Assembly (NCBI GenBank): GCA_025355035.1
Contig: JANXLS010000898.1
Location: 1-8,196 of the forward strand
DNA length: 8,196 nucleotides
Origin: Planctomycetota bacterium
GTDB lineage: Bacteria; Planctomycetota; SZUA-567; H5-PLA8
Reading direction: 5' to 3'
The position numbers and the translations under genes were made by a program. This document shows, in pieces, positions 1 through 6,318 of this stretch. Numbering within the stretch: position 1 is the stretch's first letter; every line of letters begins with the position of its first letter. Under the pieces are notes generated by a model. It saw only the letters and a program-made list of their open reading frames with translations, had not been told where the DNA came from and ran no database searches.

Positions 1-1
1 C

Positions 2-892
2 CGCACGAATCTGTACAAGACGGGCAAGGAAGAAGATCTCAAGAAGGCCATCGACTCCTTTCAACAGTTAAACCTCGATGCGCTGGTTGCCATCGGCGGC
101 GACGACACGCTCGAAATCGCACATTATCTGAATCGCGATCACAAGCTCAACATCGTTGGCGTTCCGAAGACAATCGACAACGACGTCGAAGGCACGGACT
201 TCACGTTCGGATTCTGGTCCAGCGTTGAACAGGCCACGAAGGCCATCGACGATCTGCGTGTCACGACGGCCAGCCATCACCGCGTCATGGTGATTGAATG
301 CATGGGCCGCCACGCGGGATGGATAACCGCGTACACGGGTTTGGCCAGCGAAGCGGATTACATTGCCGTTCCGGAAAAGCCGGTGCACATCGACGTCATT
401 GCCGCTGAAGTGAAGAACTGCCGCGCTCAGGGCAAACTGCACAGCATCGTCGTCGTCGCCGAAGGAGCGTCCATTCAAGGCATCGATTTGAAGCCGCGTT
501 TGAAGAAAAACGAAGCGGGCGAATGGGTCATGTCGAACACGATCGAACGCGACGGTTTCAACAATCCCGTGTTGCGTCCGGGCGAAGTCTGCGACGCGGT
601 GGCTGATGCCATCGAAAAGAAGACGGGCCTCGAAACGCGCGCAATTGCGCTGGGCCATTTGCAGCGCGGCGGATCGCCGTGCGCGTACGACCGCGTTCTC
701 GGAACACGCTACGGTGTCAAAGCCGCCGAAGCGGTCATCGCCAAAAACTACGGCCACATGGTCGTATTGAACGGTTTGGAAGTCTCGACCGTCCCGATGA
801 CCGGCAAGGTCCGCGACAACCAGAACGTCAAGAAGGTGTACAAGCTTCTGCCAAAGTCGTTCCTTGAATTGGCCGAAGTGTTCTACGAATAA
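2..892 (+). CDS. pfp: 6-phosphofructokinase, probably pyrophosphate-dependent (5' end missing)
   Basis: This enzyme phosphorylates fructose 6-phosphate to fructose 1,6-bisphosphate in the cytoplasm, and the PPi-type runs reversibly. The frame is open from the left edge, giving 296 visible residues, so the N-terminus with the first glycine loop is missing. Visible PFK motifs, counted from the first visible residue, are GGDDT at 32-36, PKTIDND at 55-61 (D59 corresponds to the catalytic base), MGRHAGW near 101, and GHLQRGGSP near 220. In ATP-dependent E. coli PfkA the positions equivalent to D35 and K56 are both glycine (GGDGS, PGTIDND). Asp plus Lys at these sites is the known signature of PPi use, so the phosphate donor is inferred from two residues. 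The gene ends in TAA and is followed 12 bases later by a strong terminator, so it is the last gene of its transcript. Family membership is near certain; donor specificity is likely. Confidence 0.93.
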   Translation, partial: RTNLYKTGKEEDLKKAIDSFQQLNLDALVAIGGDDTLEIAHYLNRDHKLNIVGVPKTIDNDVEGTDFTFGFWSSVEQATKAIDDLRVTTASHHRVMVIECMGRHAGWITAYTGLASEADYIAVPEKPVHIDVIAAEVKNCRAQGKLHSIVVVAEGASIQGIDLKPRLKKNEAGEWVMSNTIERDGFNNPVLRPGEVCDAVADAIEKKTGLETRAIALGHLQRGGSPCAYDRVLGTRYGVKAAEAVIAKNYGHMVVLNGLEVSTVPMTGKVRDNQNVKKVYKLLPKSFLELAEVFYE

Positions 893-904
893 AAATTATG
901 GATC

Positions 905-940
905 AAGCGGGGCGGGTGATAAGCCCGCCCTGCTTTATTT
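905..940 (+). terminator. Intrinsic terminator of the phosphofructokinase gene
   Basis: A hairpin pairs 905-916 with 924-935, twelve base pairs including one G-T wobble, with a GC-rich core (GGGCGGG/CCCGCCC) and a 7-base loop. The 3' arm runs into the T-rich stretch TTTATTT. This matches a rho-independent terminator and separates the phosphofructokinase from the downstream hydrolase. Confidence 0.85.
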
Positions 941-1002
941 CAAATTGTCGGAAAGATTAAAGCCAAGAATTACGTGCGCCTCCCCGATAGTCCGGAGCCT
1001 CC

Positions 1003-1716
1003 ATGAAGTCCATTTTATCCCTCACCGTCTTACTATCGTTCGTCTCGCTTTTCGCTGAAGACAAACTTGCCGACGACATCGCGCTGTTTAAGAAAGACGC
1101 GCGGATCCTCTTTCAGGGCGATTCCATCACCGATGGCAACCGTGGCCGCGGCGCAGATCCCAACCACATTCTTGGACACGGTTACCAGTTCATCGTCTCG
1201 GCGAAATACGGCGCGCTGCTCGCTGATCGCAACCTGACGTTCATCAACAAAGGCGTCAGCGGCAACACCGTTCTCGATCTCGAAAAACGCTGGCTGAAAG
1301 ACGCGCTCGAACTCAAGCCTGACGTGTTGAGCATTCTGATCGGCGTGAACGACCTCAGCCACAACATCCCGCTGGACCAATATGAACAGGTCTACGACAA
1401 ATTGTTGTCCGATACAAAAGCAGCGCTTCCGGACGTGAAACTCATTTTATGCGAACCCTTCGGATTGCCGGTGGGAAACAGGAAACAGAATTGGGAAGCG
1501 TGGAACGACGGCTTGAAAAAGCGCCAGGCGGTCGTCGCGAAACTCGCCGACAAGCATCATGCGGCGCTCGTTCATTTTCAAAAAGTCTTCGACGACGCCT
1601 GCCAGAAAGCCCCCGCCGAACATTGGATTTGGGATGGCGTTCACCCAACGTACTCCGGTCATCAGATCATGGCCGACGAGTGGGTGAAAACAGTCAAAGC
1701 CTTCTCGCAAAAGTAA
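1003..1716 (+). CDS. Secreted SGNH/GDSL-family hydrolase (esterase/lipase-like)
   Basis: This is a predicted serine esterase of the SGNH fold, 237 residues long. Residues 1-18 form a signal peptide: one Lys, a hydrophobic run, and likely cleavage after LFA before E19. The four family blocks are in order: QGDSITDGN with nucleophile S41, the block II glycine G84 in NKGVSGN, GVND with N116, and DGVHP with D211 and H214 completing the triad. The start is supported by GGAG at 994-997, five bases before ATG. The protein is probably periplasmic or exported. The substrate cannot be told from sequence; carbohydrate O-deacetylation or lysophospholipid cleavage are both known in such families. It lies 110 bases after the phosphofructokinase, beyond its terminator, so it should have its own promoter, though I found none that is convincing. 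A different SGNH subfamily member is encoded at 2655-3410. Confidence 0.92.
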   Translation: MKSILSLTVLLSFVSLFAEDKLADDIALFKKDARILFQGDSITDGNRGRGADPNHILGHGYQFIVSAKYGALLADRNLTFINKGVSGNTVLDLEKRWLKDALELKPDVLSILIGVNDLSHNIPLDQYEQVYDKLLSDTKAALPDVKLILCEPFGLPVGNRKQNWEAWNDGLKKRQAVVAKLADKHHAALVHFQKVFDDACQKAPAEHWIWDGVHPTYSGHQIMADEWVKTVKAFSQK

Positions 1717-1729
1717 ACGGAGCTACCCA

Positions 1730-1801
1730 TTACGGCGCCTTCACATCCACATTCCTCTTCTTCAGCGCTTCCACCAACGCCTCGCGATTCGAATTCGCGT
1801 T
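1730..1801 (-). pseudogene. Possible leftover C-terminus of a lost minus-strand gene
   Basis: On the minus strand, 23 codons bounded by stops at both ends encode a protein-like, helix-prone tail, NREALVEALKKRNVDVKAP, with TAA at 1732-1730. There is no start codon, no ribosome site and no continuation upstream of the in-frame TAA at 1804-1802. It could be the decayed end of a gene otherwise deleted, or chance. It lies in the 236-base gap between the SGNH hydrolase and the response regulator. Confidence 0.2.
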
Positions 1802-1825
1802 TTATAATTGAGTATTCGTATTCCT

Positions 1826-1901
1826 TTCCGGAAGTATCGAAAAAACGGCACATGTTACTGCTGACGCCGAAGCTCTTAATTGTGATTTCCGACAAGCGGA
1901 A
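1826..1901. promoter_or_regulatory. Paired TTCCG/CGGAA palindromes, candidate operator
   Basis: TTCCGGAA occurs at 1826-1833, and TTCCG-N5-CGGAA at 1887-1901. The second copy lies in the spacer of the predicted response-regulator promoter, between its -35 and -10 boxes, and the first lies about 47 bases upstream of the -35. The same half-site, twice in inverted form around one promoter, suggests a binding site, perhaps for autoregulation. The half-site is only five bases, so chance is not excluded. Confidence 0.25.
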
Positions 1902-1907
1902 TACAAT
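1880..1907 (+). promoter_or_regulatory. Sigma70-like promoter of the response regulator
   Basis: TTGTGA at 1880-1885 (4 of 6 to the -35 consensus) and TACAAT at 1902-1907 (5 of 6 to the -10 consensus) are separated by 16 bases. Transcription would start near 1914, leaving a leader of about 39 bases to the ATG at 1953. It would leave almost none to an upstream start at 1920, so the promoter also supports the later start. Confidence 0.55.
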
Positions 1908-1952
1908 CGTGCTCGATAGATGGTTGTCGCACCATTCCCAAAGGGCGATGGC

Positions 1953-2585
1953 ATGAAACGCATCTTGCTGGTCGATGATCACGAAATCGTCCGGCGCGGA
2001 TTGAAGCAACTGTTGAAAGAAGAATACCCTCTGGCTCAATTCGACGAAGCCGTGAGCGTGCCGCTTTTTCGTGCCATGGCCATAAAAAGCGAATGGGATC
2101 TTGTACTGCTGGACATCAATCTGCCCGGCGGCAGCGGATTGGAATTGTTGACGGAGATCAAGCGCCAGAATCTAAAAACCGCCGTGCTCATGCTGAGTTC
2201 CTACCCCGAAGAAGAATTCGCAGTCCGGGCGCTCAAACTCGGAGCCGACGGCTACCTGACGAAAGCCAGCGTGGCTGAAGAGATGCTCCTCGCCGTCAGA
2301 AAAGTGCTCGCCGGAGGTAAATATGTCAGCGCTGCACTGGTCGAAAAGTTGGCGATCGCATTGGGCCGCCCTCTGGAACAACTCCCGCATGACACGCTTT
2401 CGCCGCGCGAGTTGGAAGTTCTCCGTCAGGTCGCTCTGGGAAAAACAATCAAAGACATTGCGACCGGACTATTGATCAGCGAAAAAACCGTTGCGACCTA
2501 TCGCAGCCGAATTTCTGAAAAACTCCATCTTTCGACGAACGTTGAATTGGCGCGTTATGCACTGCAACATCATTTGGTTGATTAG
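1953..2585 (+). CDS. Two-component response regulator, NarL/FixJ family (REC plus LuxR-type HTH)
   Basis: This is a DNA-binding transcription regulator switched by phosphorylation, 210 residues from the ATG at 1953. The receiver domain (about 2-118) has the acidic pair D8-D9, the phosphoacceptor D54 in LLDINLPGGSG, the switch serine S82 and the conserved K104. The LuxR-type helix-turn-helix follows at about 148-208 (LSPRELEVLRQVALGKT, then EKTVATYRSRI as the recognition helix region). The frame is open further upstream to 1920, but those 11 residues lack any receiver homology. The MKRILLVDDHE start is typical, and AAAGGG sits 7 bases before it. No histidine kinase is adjacent, so the partner is elsewhere. 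The gene is monocistronic, convergent with the minus-strand SGNH hydrolase 69 bases beyond. Target genes are unknown. Confidence 0.93.
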   Translation: MKRILLVDDHEIVRRGLKQLLKEEYPLAQFDEAVSVPLFRAMAIKSEWDLVLLDINLPGGSGLELLTEIKRQNLKTAVLMLSSYPEEEFAVRALKLGADGYLTKASVAEEMLLAVRKVLAGGKYVSAALVEKLAIALGRPLEQLPHDTLSPRELEVLRQVALGKTIKDIATGLLISEKTVATYRSRISEKLHLSTNVELARYALQHHLVD

Positions 2586-2654
2586 TGACCCGCGCGTTGC
2601 CAAAGAGACAGTGAGCGAAGCACGGACTGAGTACGGCCCGCCGCACACTGAAAA

Positions 2655-3410
2655 TTACTTCATCATCTCAACAATTATCGGTTTCACGGTTGTGGCCCAG
2701 GCTTCGTAGCCTTTCGTTTTTAAATGCACGCAATCAGGCTGGAAGAGGTCTTTTTCGAGATCGATGCTGCCGTTGGGCTCAATGAATTTTGCGCTGATGT
2801 CCAGGAAGCGAACGGATGTGCCCTCGGCGAGTTTCGACGTGATCGCGTTGATCTGTTTGATTTTTCCGCGGATGGGATCGGTGCTGCTTTTTTGCGAGGG
2901 GATGAGTCCCAGCACGAGTACGTTTGTCTTGGGCAATTTCGCGCGGATGGCTTCGACAATTTTTTTCGTGCCTTCAGCGATCTTCTCCGGGGCGTCGTGG
3001 GTCCACAGATTGTTGCTGCCGATTTGCAACACCAAGACTTTTGGGGTCAGGCCGTCGAGTTCGCCGTTGGCGATGCGCCACAGGACTTGTTGGGTGCGGT
3101 CGCCTCCGATGCTGAAATTGGCGGATTTGTAGGAATCGAAATTCGTCTTCCACAGATCCTTTTGCGCGACGTCGCCCCAGCCTTGCAGGAGGGAATCGCC
3201 GAGGAAAAGCAGATCGATGGAGCCTTGTTTGGCGCGTTCCAGAAAGAGCTTGTGGAAGTCGTTCCAGGCACGAGGAACTGTGTCGAAATAACCGCGCTCA
3301 GCAACGGTGGGATCCTGATCTTTGGGCGGCGGAACGATTGGATCTTCAGCGGTGAATAGGAACGTTGAAGCCAGCATAAGGGCGAGGGGCATAAGGTTGC
3401 GTGGGGTCAC
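2655..3410 (-). CDS. Secreted SGNH hydrolase, PAF-acetylhydrolase alpha-subunit-like
   Basis: This predicted exported esterase is 251 residues long. A signal peptide (about 1-21, LMPLALMLASTFLFTA) ends just before ED. The core resembles platelet-activating-factor acetylhydrolase Ib catalytic subunits: LFLGDSLLQGW with nucleophile S73, NFSIGGDRTQQVLWRIANGELDG at 98-120, QIGSNN with N133, and CVHL with D226 and H229 of the triad. In bacteria this subfamily is often annotated as a GDSL lipase or as a domain of carbohydrate esterases, so the natural substrate is open. The start is GTG, chosen because AAAGG lies 8 bases upstream, whereas the internal ATG codons have no ribosome site and would cut the signal peptide. 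It is transcribed toward the response regulator and diverges from the zinc-ribbon gene. Confidence 0.92.
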   Translation of the reverse strand: MTPRNLMPLALMLASTFLFTAEDPIVPPPKDQDPTVAERGYFDTVPRAWNDFHKLFLERAKQGSIDLLFLGDSLLQGWGDVAQKDLWKTNFDSYKSANFSIGGDRTQQVLWRIANGELDGLTPKVLVLQIGSNNLWTHDAPEKIAEGTKKIVEAIRAKLPKTNVLVLGLIPSQKSSTDPIRGKIKQINAITSKLAEGTSVRFLDISAKFIEPNGSIDLEKDLFQPDCVHLKTKGYEAWATTVKPIIVEMMK

Positions 3411-3418
3411 GTCGAGAA

Positions 3419-3423
3419 CCTTT
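3419..3423 (-). promoter_or_regulatory. Ribosome binding site fixing a GTG start
   Basis: Read on the minus strand this is AAAGG, eight bases before the GTG at 3410-3408. It decides for the GTG start of the minus-strand SGNH hydrolase over ATG codons inside the signal peptide. Confidence 0.6.
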
Positions 3424-3516
3424 CAGTCTGGTTGAACTCGTTTTTCATTTTCGGACTGCGATCATCGTAGTAGATTTAAGTTTTCCCCGCAATGCGCGGG
3501 ACGCGAGATCGAAATT

Positions 3517-3786
3517 ATGGCCAGTCACGAATTGGTTTATGTCTGTGAAATTTGTCAGACGATTTTGGACGCGCATCACTGCAAGGCGATCTGCCCCAAC
3601 TGCGGCCGGATGCTGGATTGCAGCGATTTGCCGGGCATGTCGGCGAACGCTTTCTTTGAAGATGACGAGCGCGGCAGGCTTGTTCTGCGCAACGGCAGCG
3701 ATCCGCGCGATTGGCTGCCATGGGCGGCGGATGATCCGATTCCCGGCTCCAAGCGCGACGCGGATTCGGTCAACGATATGCCTTAG
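3517..3786 (+). CDS. Small zinc-ribbon protein of unknown function
   Basis: This is an 89-residue cytoplasmic protein. Two Cys pairs, C10-x2-C13 and C26-x2-C29 in CPNCG, form a typical zinc ribbon in the first third, and extra cysteines lie at 22 and 35. The rest is acidic and polar with DPRDWLPWAADDP near 62-74, and no membrane segment or signal is present. The Shine-Dalgarno site is weak (purine-rich GCGAGATCGAAA). The gene stands alone 111 bases before prfB, and a likely promoter for prfB lies between them, so the two are probably not cotranscribed. I do not recognise a named family. The paired CxxC motifs and normal codon use make a real gene likely, against the two overlapping frames which lack motifs. 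Function could be nucleic-acid or protein binding, but that is open. Confidence 0.75.
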   Translation: MASHELVYVCEICQTILDAHHCKAICPNCGRMLDCSDLPGMSANAFFEDDERGRLVLRNGSDPRDWLPWAADDPIPGSKRDADSVNDMP

Positions 3787-3841
3787 AATTGGTTTCAGGT
3801 TCAGGTTGAAAAAGGAGCGTCGATTTCCCGAGCTTCTTTCG

Positions 3842-3847
3842 TATAAT
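3842..3847 (+). promoter_or_regulatory. prfB: Perfect -10 box upstream of prfB
   Basis: TATAAT matches the consensus fully and lies 50 bases before the GTG of prfB, so a transcript would start near 3854. The -35 side is poor: TCGATT at 3820-3825, 16 bases upstream, is the best candidate. TTGAAA at 3806-3811 is 30 bases away and too far. The promoter may be weak or need an activator. Confidence 0.45.
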
Positions 3848-3886
3848 GGCGCGCGGATGACGGTCAACGATTAGACACGAGCAATT

Positions 3887-3892
3887 GGAGAG
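3887..3892 (+). promoter_or_regulatory. prfB: Ribosome binding site for the prfB GTG start
   Basis: GGAGAG, with its GGAG core seven bases before GTG at 3898, supports this start. It also gives a 26-codon first frame that leads exactly to the frameshift site. Confidence 0.65.
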
Positions 3893-3897
3893 TACCT

Positions 3898-5029
3898 GTG
3901 CCATTTAATTATTCGGAAGCGATGCAGCAGGTTAAGGAAATCGACGGACGACTGGTTCAGTTGCGGGGGTCTCTTTGACGTCCCTGCGCGTGAGAAACGG
4001 CAGCGGGAAATTGAAGGGTTGATGGAAGGCTCTGACTTTTGGAACGACAACCAGAAGGCTCAGACGCTGATCAGCGAACTGAAACAGATCAAGGCGTTGA
4101 TCGGCGAATTACCGGGATACGAGCAACAGGCGAAGGATCTGATTGAATTGCTTTCGATGGCGGAAGGCGATTCGGACGAAGGTTCGGCGGAGCAGGTTGC
4201 GGCGGAAGGTCGCGCGCTGGCAGCGACCGTCAAGAACTACGAGTTGAAATGTCAGCTTACGGGCAAGAACGATCATCGCAACGCGTTCATTTCGTTTCAG
4301 GCCGGCAACGGCGGGACGGATGCGCGCGATTGGTGTGACATGCTGATGCGCATGTACGTGCGGTGGGCGGAGCGCAAGGGCTACAAGGTCCATTTCTTCG
4401 ACGTGGATTTCAATGAAGCAGCGGGGATCAATTCGGCGATTTTGAAGATCGACGGGCCGTATGTGTTCGGGTATCTGAAGGGCGAAATTGGTGTGCATCG
4501 ACTGGTGCGTATTTCGCCGTTCAATTCGGAAGGCAAGCGGCAAACGAGTTTCGCGGCCGTGGACGTCACACCGGAGTTTGAGCCCGGCGACAGCGAAATT
4601 GTGATTCCGGATGCGGACATTGAACGCAGCACGTGCCGTTCAGGCGGCGCAGGCGGCCAACACGTCAACAAGACGGAATCGGTTGTGTTGTTGAAGCATC
4701 TTCCGACGGGCATTACGGTGCGATGCCAGATCGAACGCAGCCAGGTGCGGAACGGGCAGCTCGCGATGGAAATGCTGAAAGCGAAATTGGCACGGATGCG
4801 GGATCTGGAACGCGACGCGGAGACGAAGCAGAATTACAACGAAAAGATGGAGATTAATTTTGGCAGCCAGATCCGTTCGTACACGTTGAACCCTTACACG
4901 ATGGTGAACGATCACCGCACGGAGACGAAGGAGACGAACGCGGCGAACGTGTTGGACGGCGATCTGGACCCGTTTATCGACGCATACTTGAACTGGAAGA
5001 TGGCACAGGATCGGAAGAAGGGGAAGTAG
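3898..5029 (+). CDS. prfB: Peptide chain release factor 2, made by programmed +1 frameshift
   Basis: RF2 ends translation at UGA and UAA codons by entering the ribosomal A site and triggering peptide hydrolysis. The gene is in two frames: 26 codons from GTG 3898 to CTT 3973-3975, then TGA 3976-3978. Skipping one base continues at GAC 3977 to TAG 5027-5029. The joined product is 376 residues, close to the 365 of E. coli RF2. SPF, the stop-codon recognition tripeptide specific to RF2, is at 206-208. GGQ, the catalytic tripeptide, is at 252-254 within SGGAGGQHVNKTES. The N-terminal helical domain (LRGSL|DVPAREKRQ, then DFWND) aligns across the shift, which shows that both parts belong to one protein. 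It is regulated by its own product through the in-frame UGA. A -10 box lies upstream, and the gene appears monocistronic. Confidence 0.97.
3965..3979 (+). promoter_or_regulatory. prfB: RF2 programmed +1 frameshift site
   Basis: The sequence is GGGGGTCTCTTTGAC. It contains a Shine-Dalgarno-like GGGGG at 3965-3969, three bases, the slippery CTT at 3973-3975, the in-frame TGA at 3976-3978, and a C after the stop, which weakens termination. In E. coli prfB the same elements occur with the same spacing (AGGGGGT, then CTTTGAC). When RF2 is scarce the ribosome pauses at UGA, the CUU-reading tRNA slips to UUU, and translation goes on in the +1 frame. Confidence 0.95.
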
Positions 5030-5291
5030 CGGGAATTGGCAGCCGATTTGAAAGCAATACCAGAGCTCAATCCCGACGACTACGTGGAACCCGTGAAAAC
5101 CGCTCTAAGCCCCGACAAAGTATTCGGCATTTTTATTTCGATTGTGTTGAAACGCATTTCATCGTTTCGGTCCTTTTCGCTTTTTTTCTGTGCTGTTTTT
5201 TTGAGACATACACGTATACTTAATGGGCATTCACTAACAAACTATCGAGACGCCCTGCAGCGCAAGTGCGCACACAGAGGCAGAGGGCATT
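5030..5291 (+). other. Gap between prfB and the membrane-protein gene, with a weak terminator-like region
   Basis: This 262-base stretch holds no gene I can support. A short hairpin (GAAACG 5149-5154 with CGTTTC 5163-5168, 8-base loop) precedes very T-rich DNA at 5171-5202, which may end prfB transcription weakly. TATACT at 5215-5220 is a possible -10 for the next gene but has no good -35. The frame of prfB stays open after its TAG with a protein-like first 30 codons. Confidence 0.35.
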
Positions 5292-6185
5292 ATGGCAGAC
5301 GAAAAGCGAGGCAGTGCACGAATGGGACCGGCGACAGGCAATCGAGCCAGCAATCGGGGCGTTGCGCCTGCGGGACAAGCAGCGGGTTCGGGCGTTCGCC
5401 GGGCAGCACCGGTTGTCGAAGCTGCACCGCCGCCGCCGCCCCCACCTCCAACACGTTCGTCGAACGTTCAGCGTCGCCCGGCTGGCGCTCCGGTGATGAA
5501 GAAAAAGCAGAAGCTTCCGATGAAAGAAATTTTGATCGCGGCGGGGGCGTTGGCGGCGATTCTGGTGATTGCGCTTGTGATTGGTTATTTCAAGAAATCA
5601 ACAGTCAGCGAACTCGAGGGAAAGAATCGTGCGCAAGTCGAAATTCTCGAACGCAACGTCAAGCTGGCGACCGATGAATTGAAGAAAGCTGTTGGACTCG
5701 GCACATTGTATTGCGTTGGGAAAGAAACCGGAGAGCTGAAGGACACGTCGGCGAAACTGCTCGCGCCGTTCAAGAGTAATCCGAAAATCTACAACATATT
5801 CTATGGTCGCGATTTTAAAGATAAAAAGCAGGCGGAAAAGCACGAACAGATCGCATTGAACGACGATCAGGAACATCGAACGCTGGATGAACTGAACAAA
5901 GCGATCCCAGAAGACCTGAACAAAGCGATTCAGGAAGATAAAGATCTGAAAGACGCGACAGTCAAGTATGCAATGGCGCATGAAGGGGACAAGAAAATCG
6001 CGGTGATTATTGCAAAGAAAATTGTGCGATCAGCGAAGGAAGACAATGTCAATTCGGGCGGCCAGATTACGGTGATCGTGCGCGCAGAGGAGGACGACTT
6101 CTTCAAGAAAGCGATGTCGAAAACGTTTGATGCACCGGTAAAAGCACCCGAGACGAAACCTGCTGCGACGGACGCGAAGAAGTAA
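5292..6185 (+). CDS. Single-pass membrane protein of unknown function with poly-proline N-terminus
   Basis: The protein has 297 residues, and I do not recognise its family. Residues 1-78 are a disordered, basic, Ala/Gly/Pro-rich segment with eight prolines in a row at 46-53 and a KKKQK cluster at 70-74. One transmembrane helix spans about 80-99 (ILIAAGALAAILVIALVIGY), followed by KK. By the positive-inside rule the basic N-terminus is cytoplasmic and the remaining 200 residues are outside. Charges flank both sides, so this is moderate. Residues 103-125 look coiled-coil. The C-terminal part is Lys/Asp/Glu-rich with a local duplication (LNKAIPED, LNKAIQED at about 202-217), a lone cysteine in LYCVGKE, and a C-terminal AAT/Lys tail. 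GAGGG lies 4 bases before ATG. A strong terminator ends the unit. Scaffolding or envelope roles would be guesses. Confidence 0.85.
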   Translation: MADEKRGSARMGPATGNRASNRGVAPAGQAAGSGVRRAAPVVEAAPPPPPPPPTRSSNVQRRPAGAPVMKKKQKLPMKEILIAAGALAAILVIALVIGYFKKSTVSELEGKNRAQVEILERNVKLATDELKKAVGLGTLYCVGKETGELKDTSAKLLAPFKSNPKIYNIFYGRDFKDKKQAEKHEQIALNDDQEHRTLDELNKAIPEDLNKAIQEDKDLKDATVKYAMAHEGDKKIAVIIAKKIVRSAKEDNVNSGGQITVIVRAEEDDFFKKAMSKTFDAPVKAPETKPAATDAKK

Positions 6186-6233
6186 CGGACGCTCAATTCG
6201 CAAATCCAGCGAAGGTTGGCATAAAATATGCAC

Positions 6234-6287
6234 AAAGCGGAATGGAAAGGGTCGATAGACCGAATTTCCATTCCGCTTTTTCATTTT
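6234..6287 (+). terminator. Strong intrinsic terminator after the membrane-protein gene
   Basis: A perfect 15-base-pair stem (AAAGCGGAATGGAAA at 6234-6248 with its complement at 6265-6279) encloses a second 4-bp helix, GGTC/GACC, capped by GATA. TTTTTCATTTTT follows at 6276-6287. This is a textbook rho-independent terminator. It ends 31 bases before the pckA ATG, so it could also work as a leader element of pckA. Confidence 0.9.
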
Positions 6288-6318
6288 TGAGCATGCGTAT
6301 CCAAATTGAGGGAAAAAC

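Noticed and set aside
68..757. Long minus-strand open frame opposite the phosphofructokinase
   Set aside because: It mirrors a clearly conserved plus-strand gene, carries no motifs, and arises from GC-rich codon use.
2586..2654. Terminator between the convergent response regulator and SGNH hydrolase
   Set aside because: Only a five-base CAGTG/CACTG pairing over a 32-base loop was found; no credible terminator.
2724..3359. Long plus-strand open frame opposite the second SGNH hydrolase
   Set aside because: The minus strand has the complete GDS/GGD/GSNN/DxxH motif set, a signal peptide and a ribosome site; the plus frame has none.
3486..3500. Small hairpin CCCGC/GCGGG before the zinc-ribbon gene
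   Set aside because: Only five base pairs with no T-tract; common by chance in GC-rich DNA.
3811..3816. Strong AAGGAG ribosome-site-like sequence upstream of prfB
   Set aside because: No start codon lies at a usable distance downstream.
3976..3979. Sequencing error or disrupting frameshift in prfB
   Set aside because: The shift sits exactly at the conserved CTTTGAC recoding site with the correct upstream GGGGG, so it is functional.
5427..5452. CCG-rich microsatellite
   Set aside because: It is the coding sequence of the poly-proline run with mixed proline codons, not a simple repeat expansion.
5036..5677. Open frame of 213 codons with TTG start after prfB
   Set aside because: Its second half overlaps the membrane-protein gene out of frame and is low-complexity Arg/Ser text; no ribosome site precedes the TTG. 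Only the first 30 codons look protein-like, noted as a finding.
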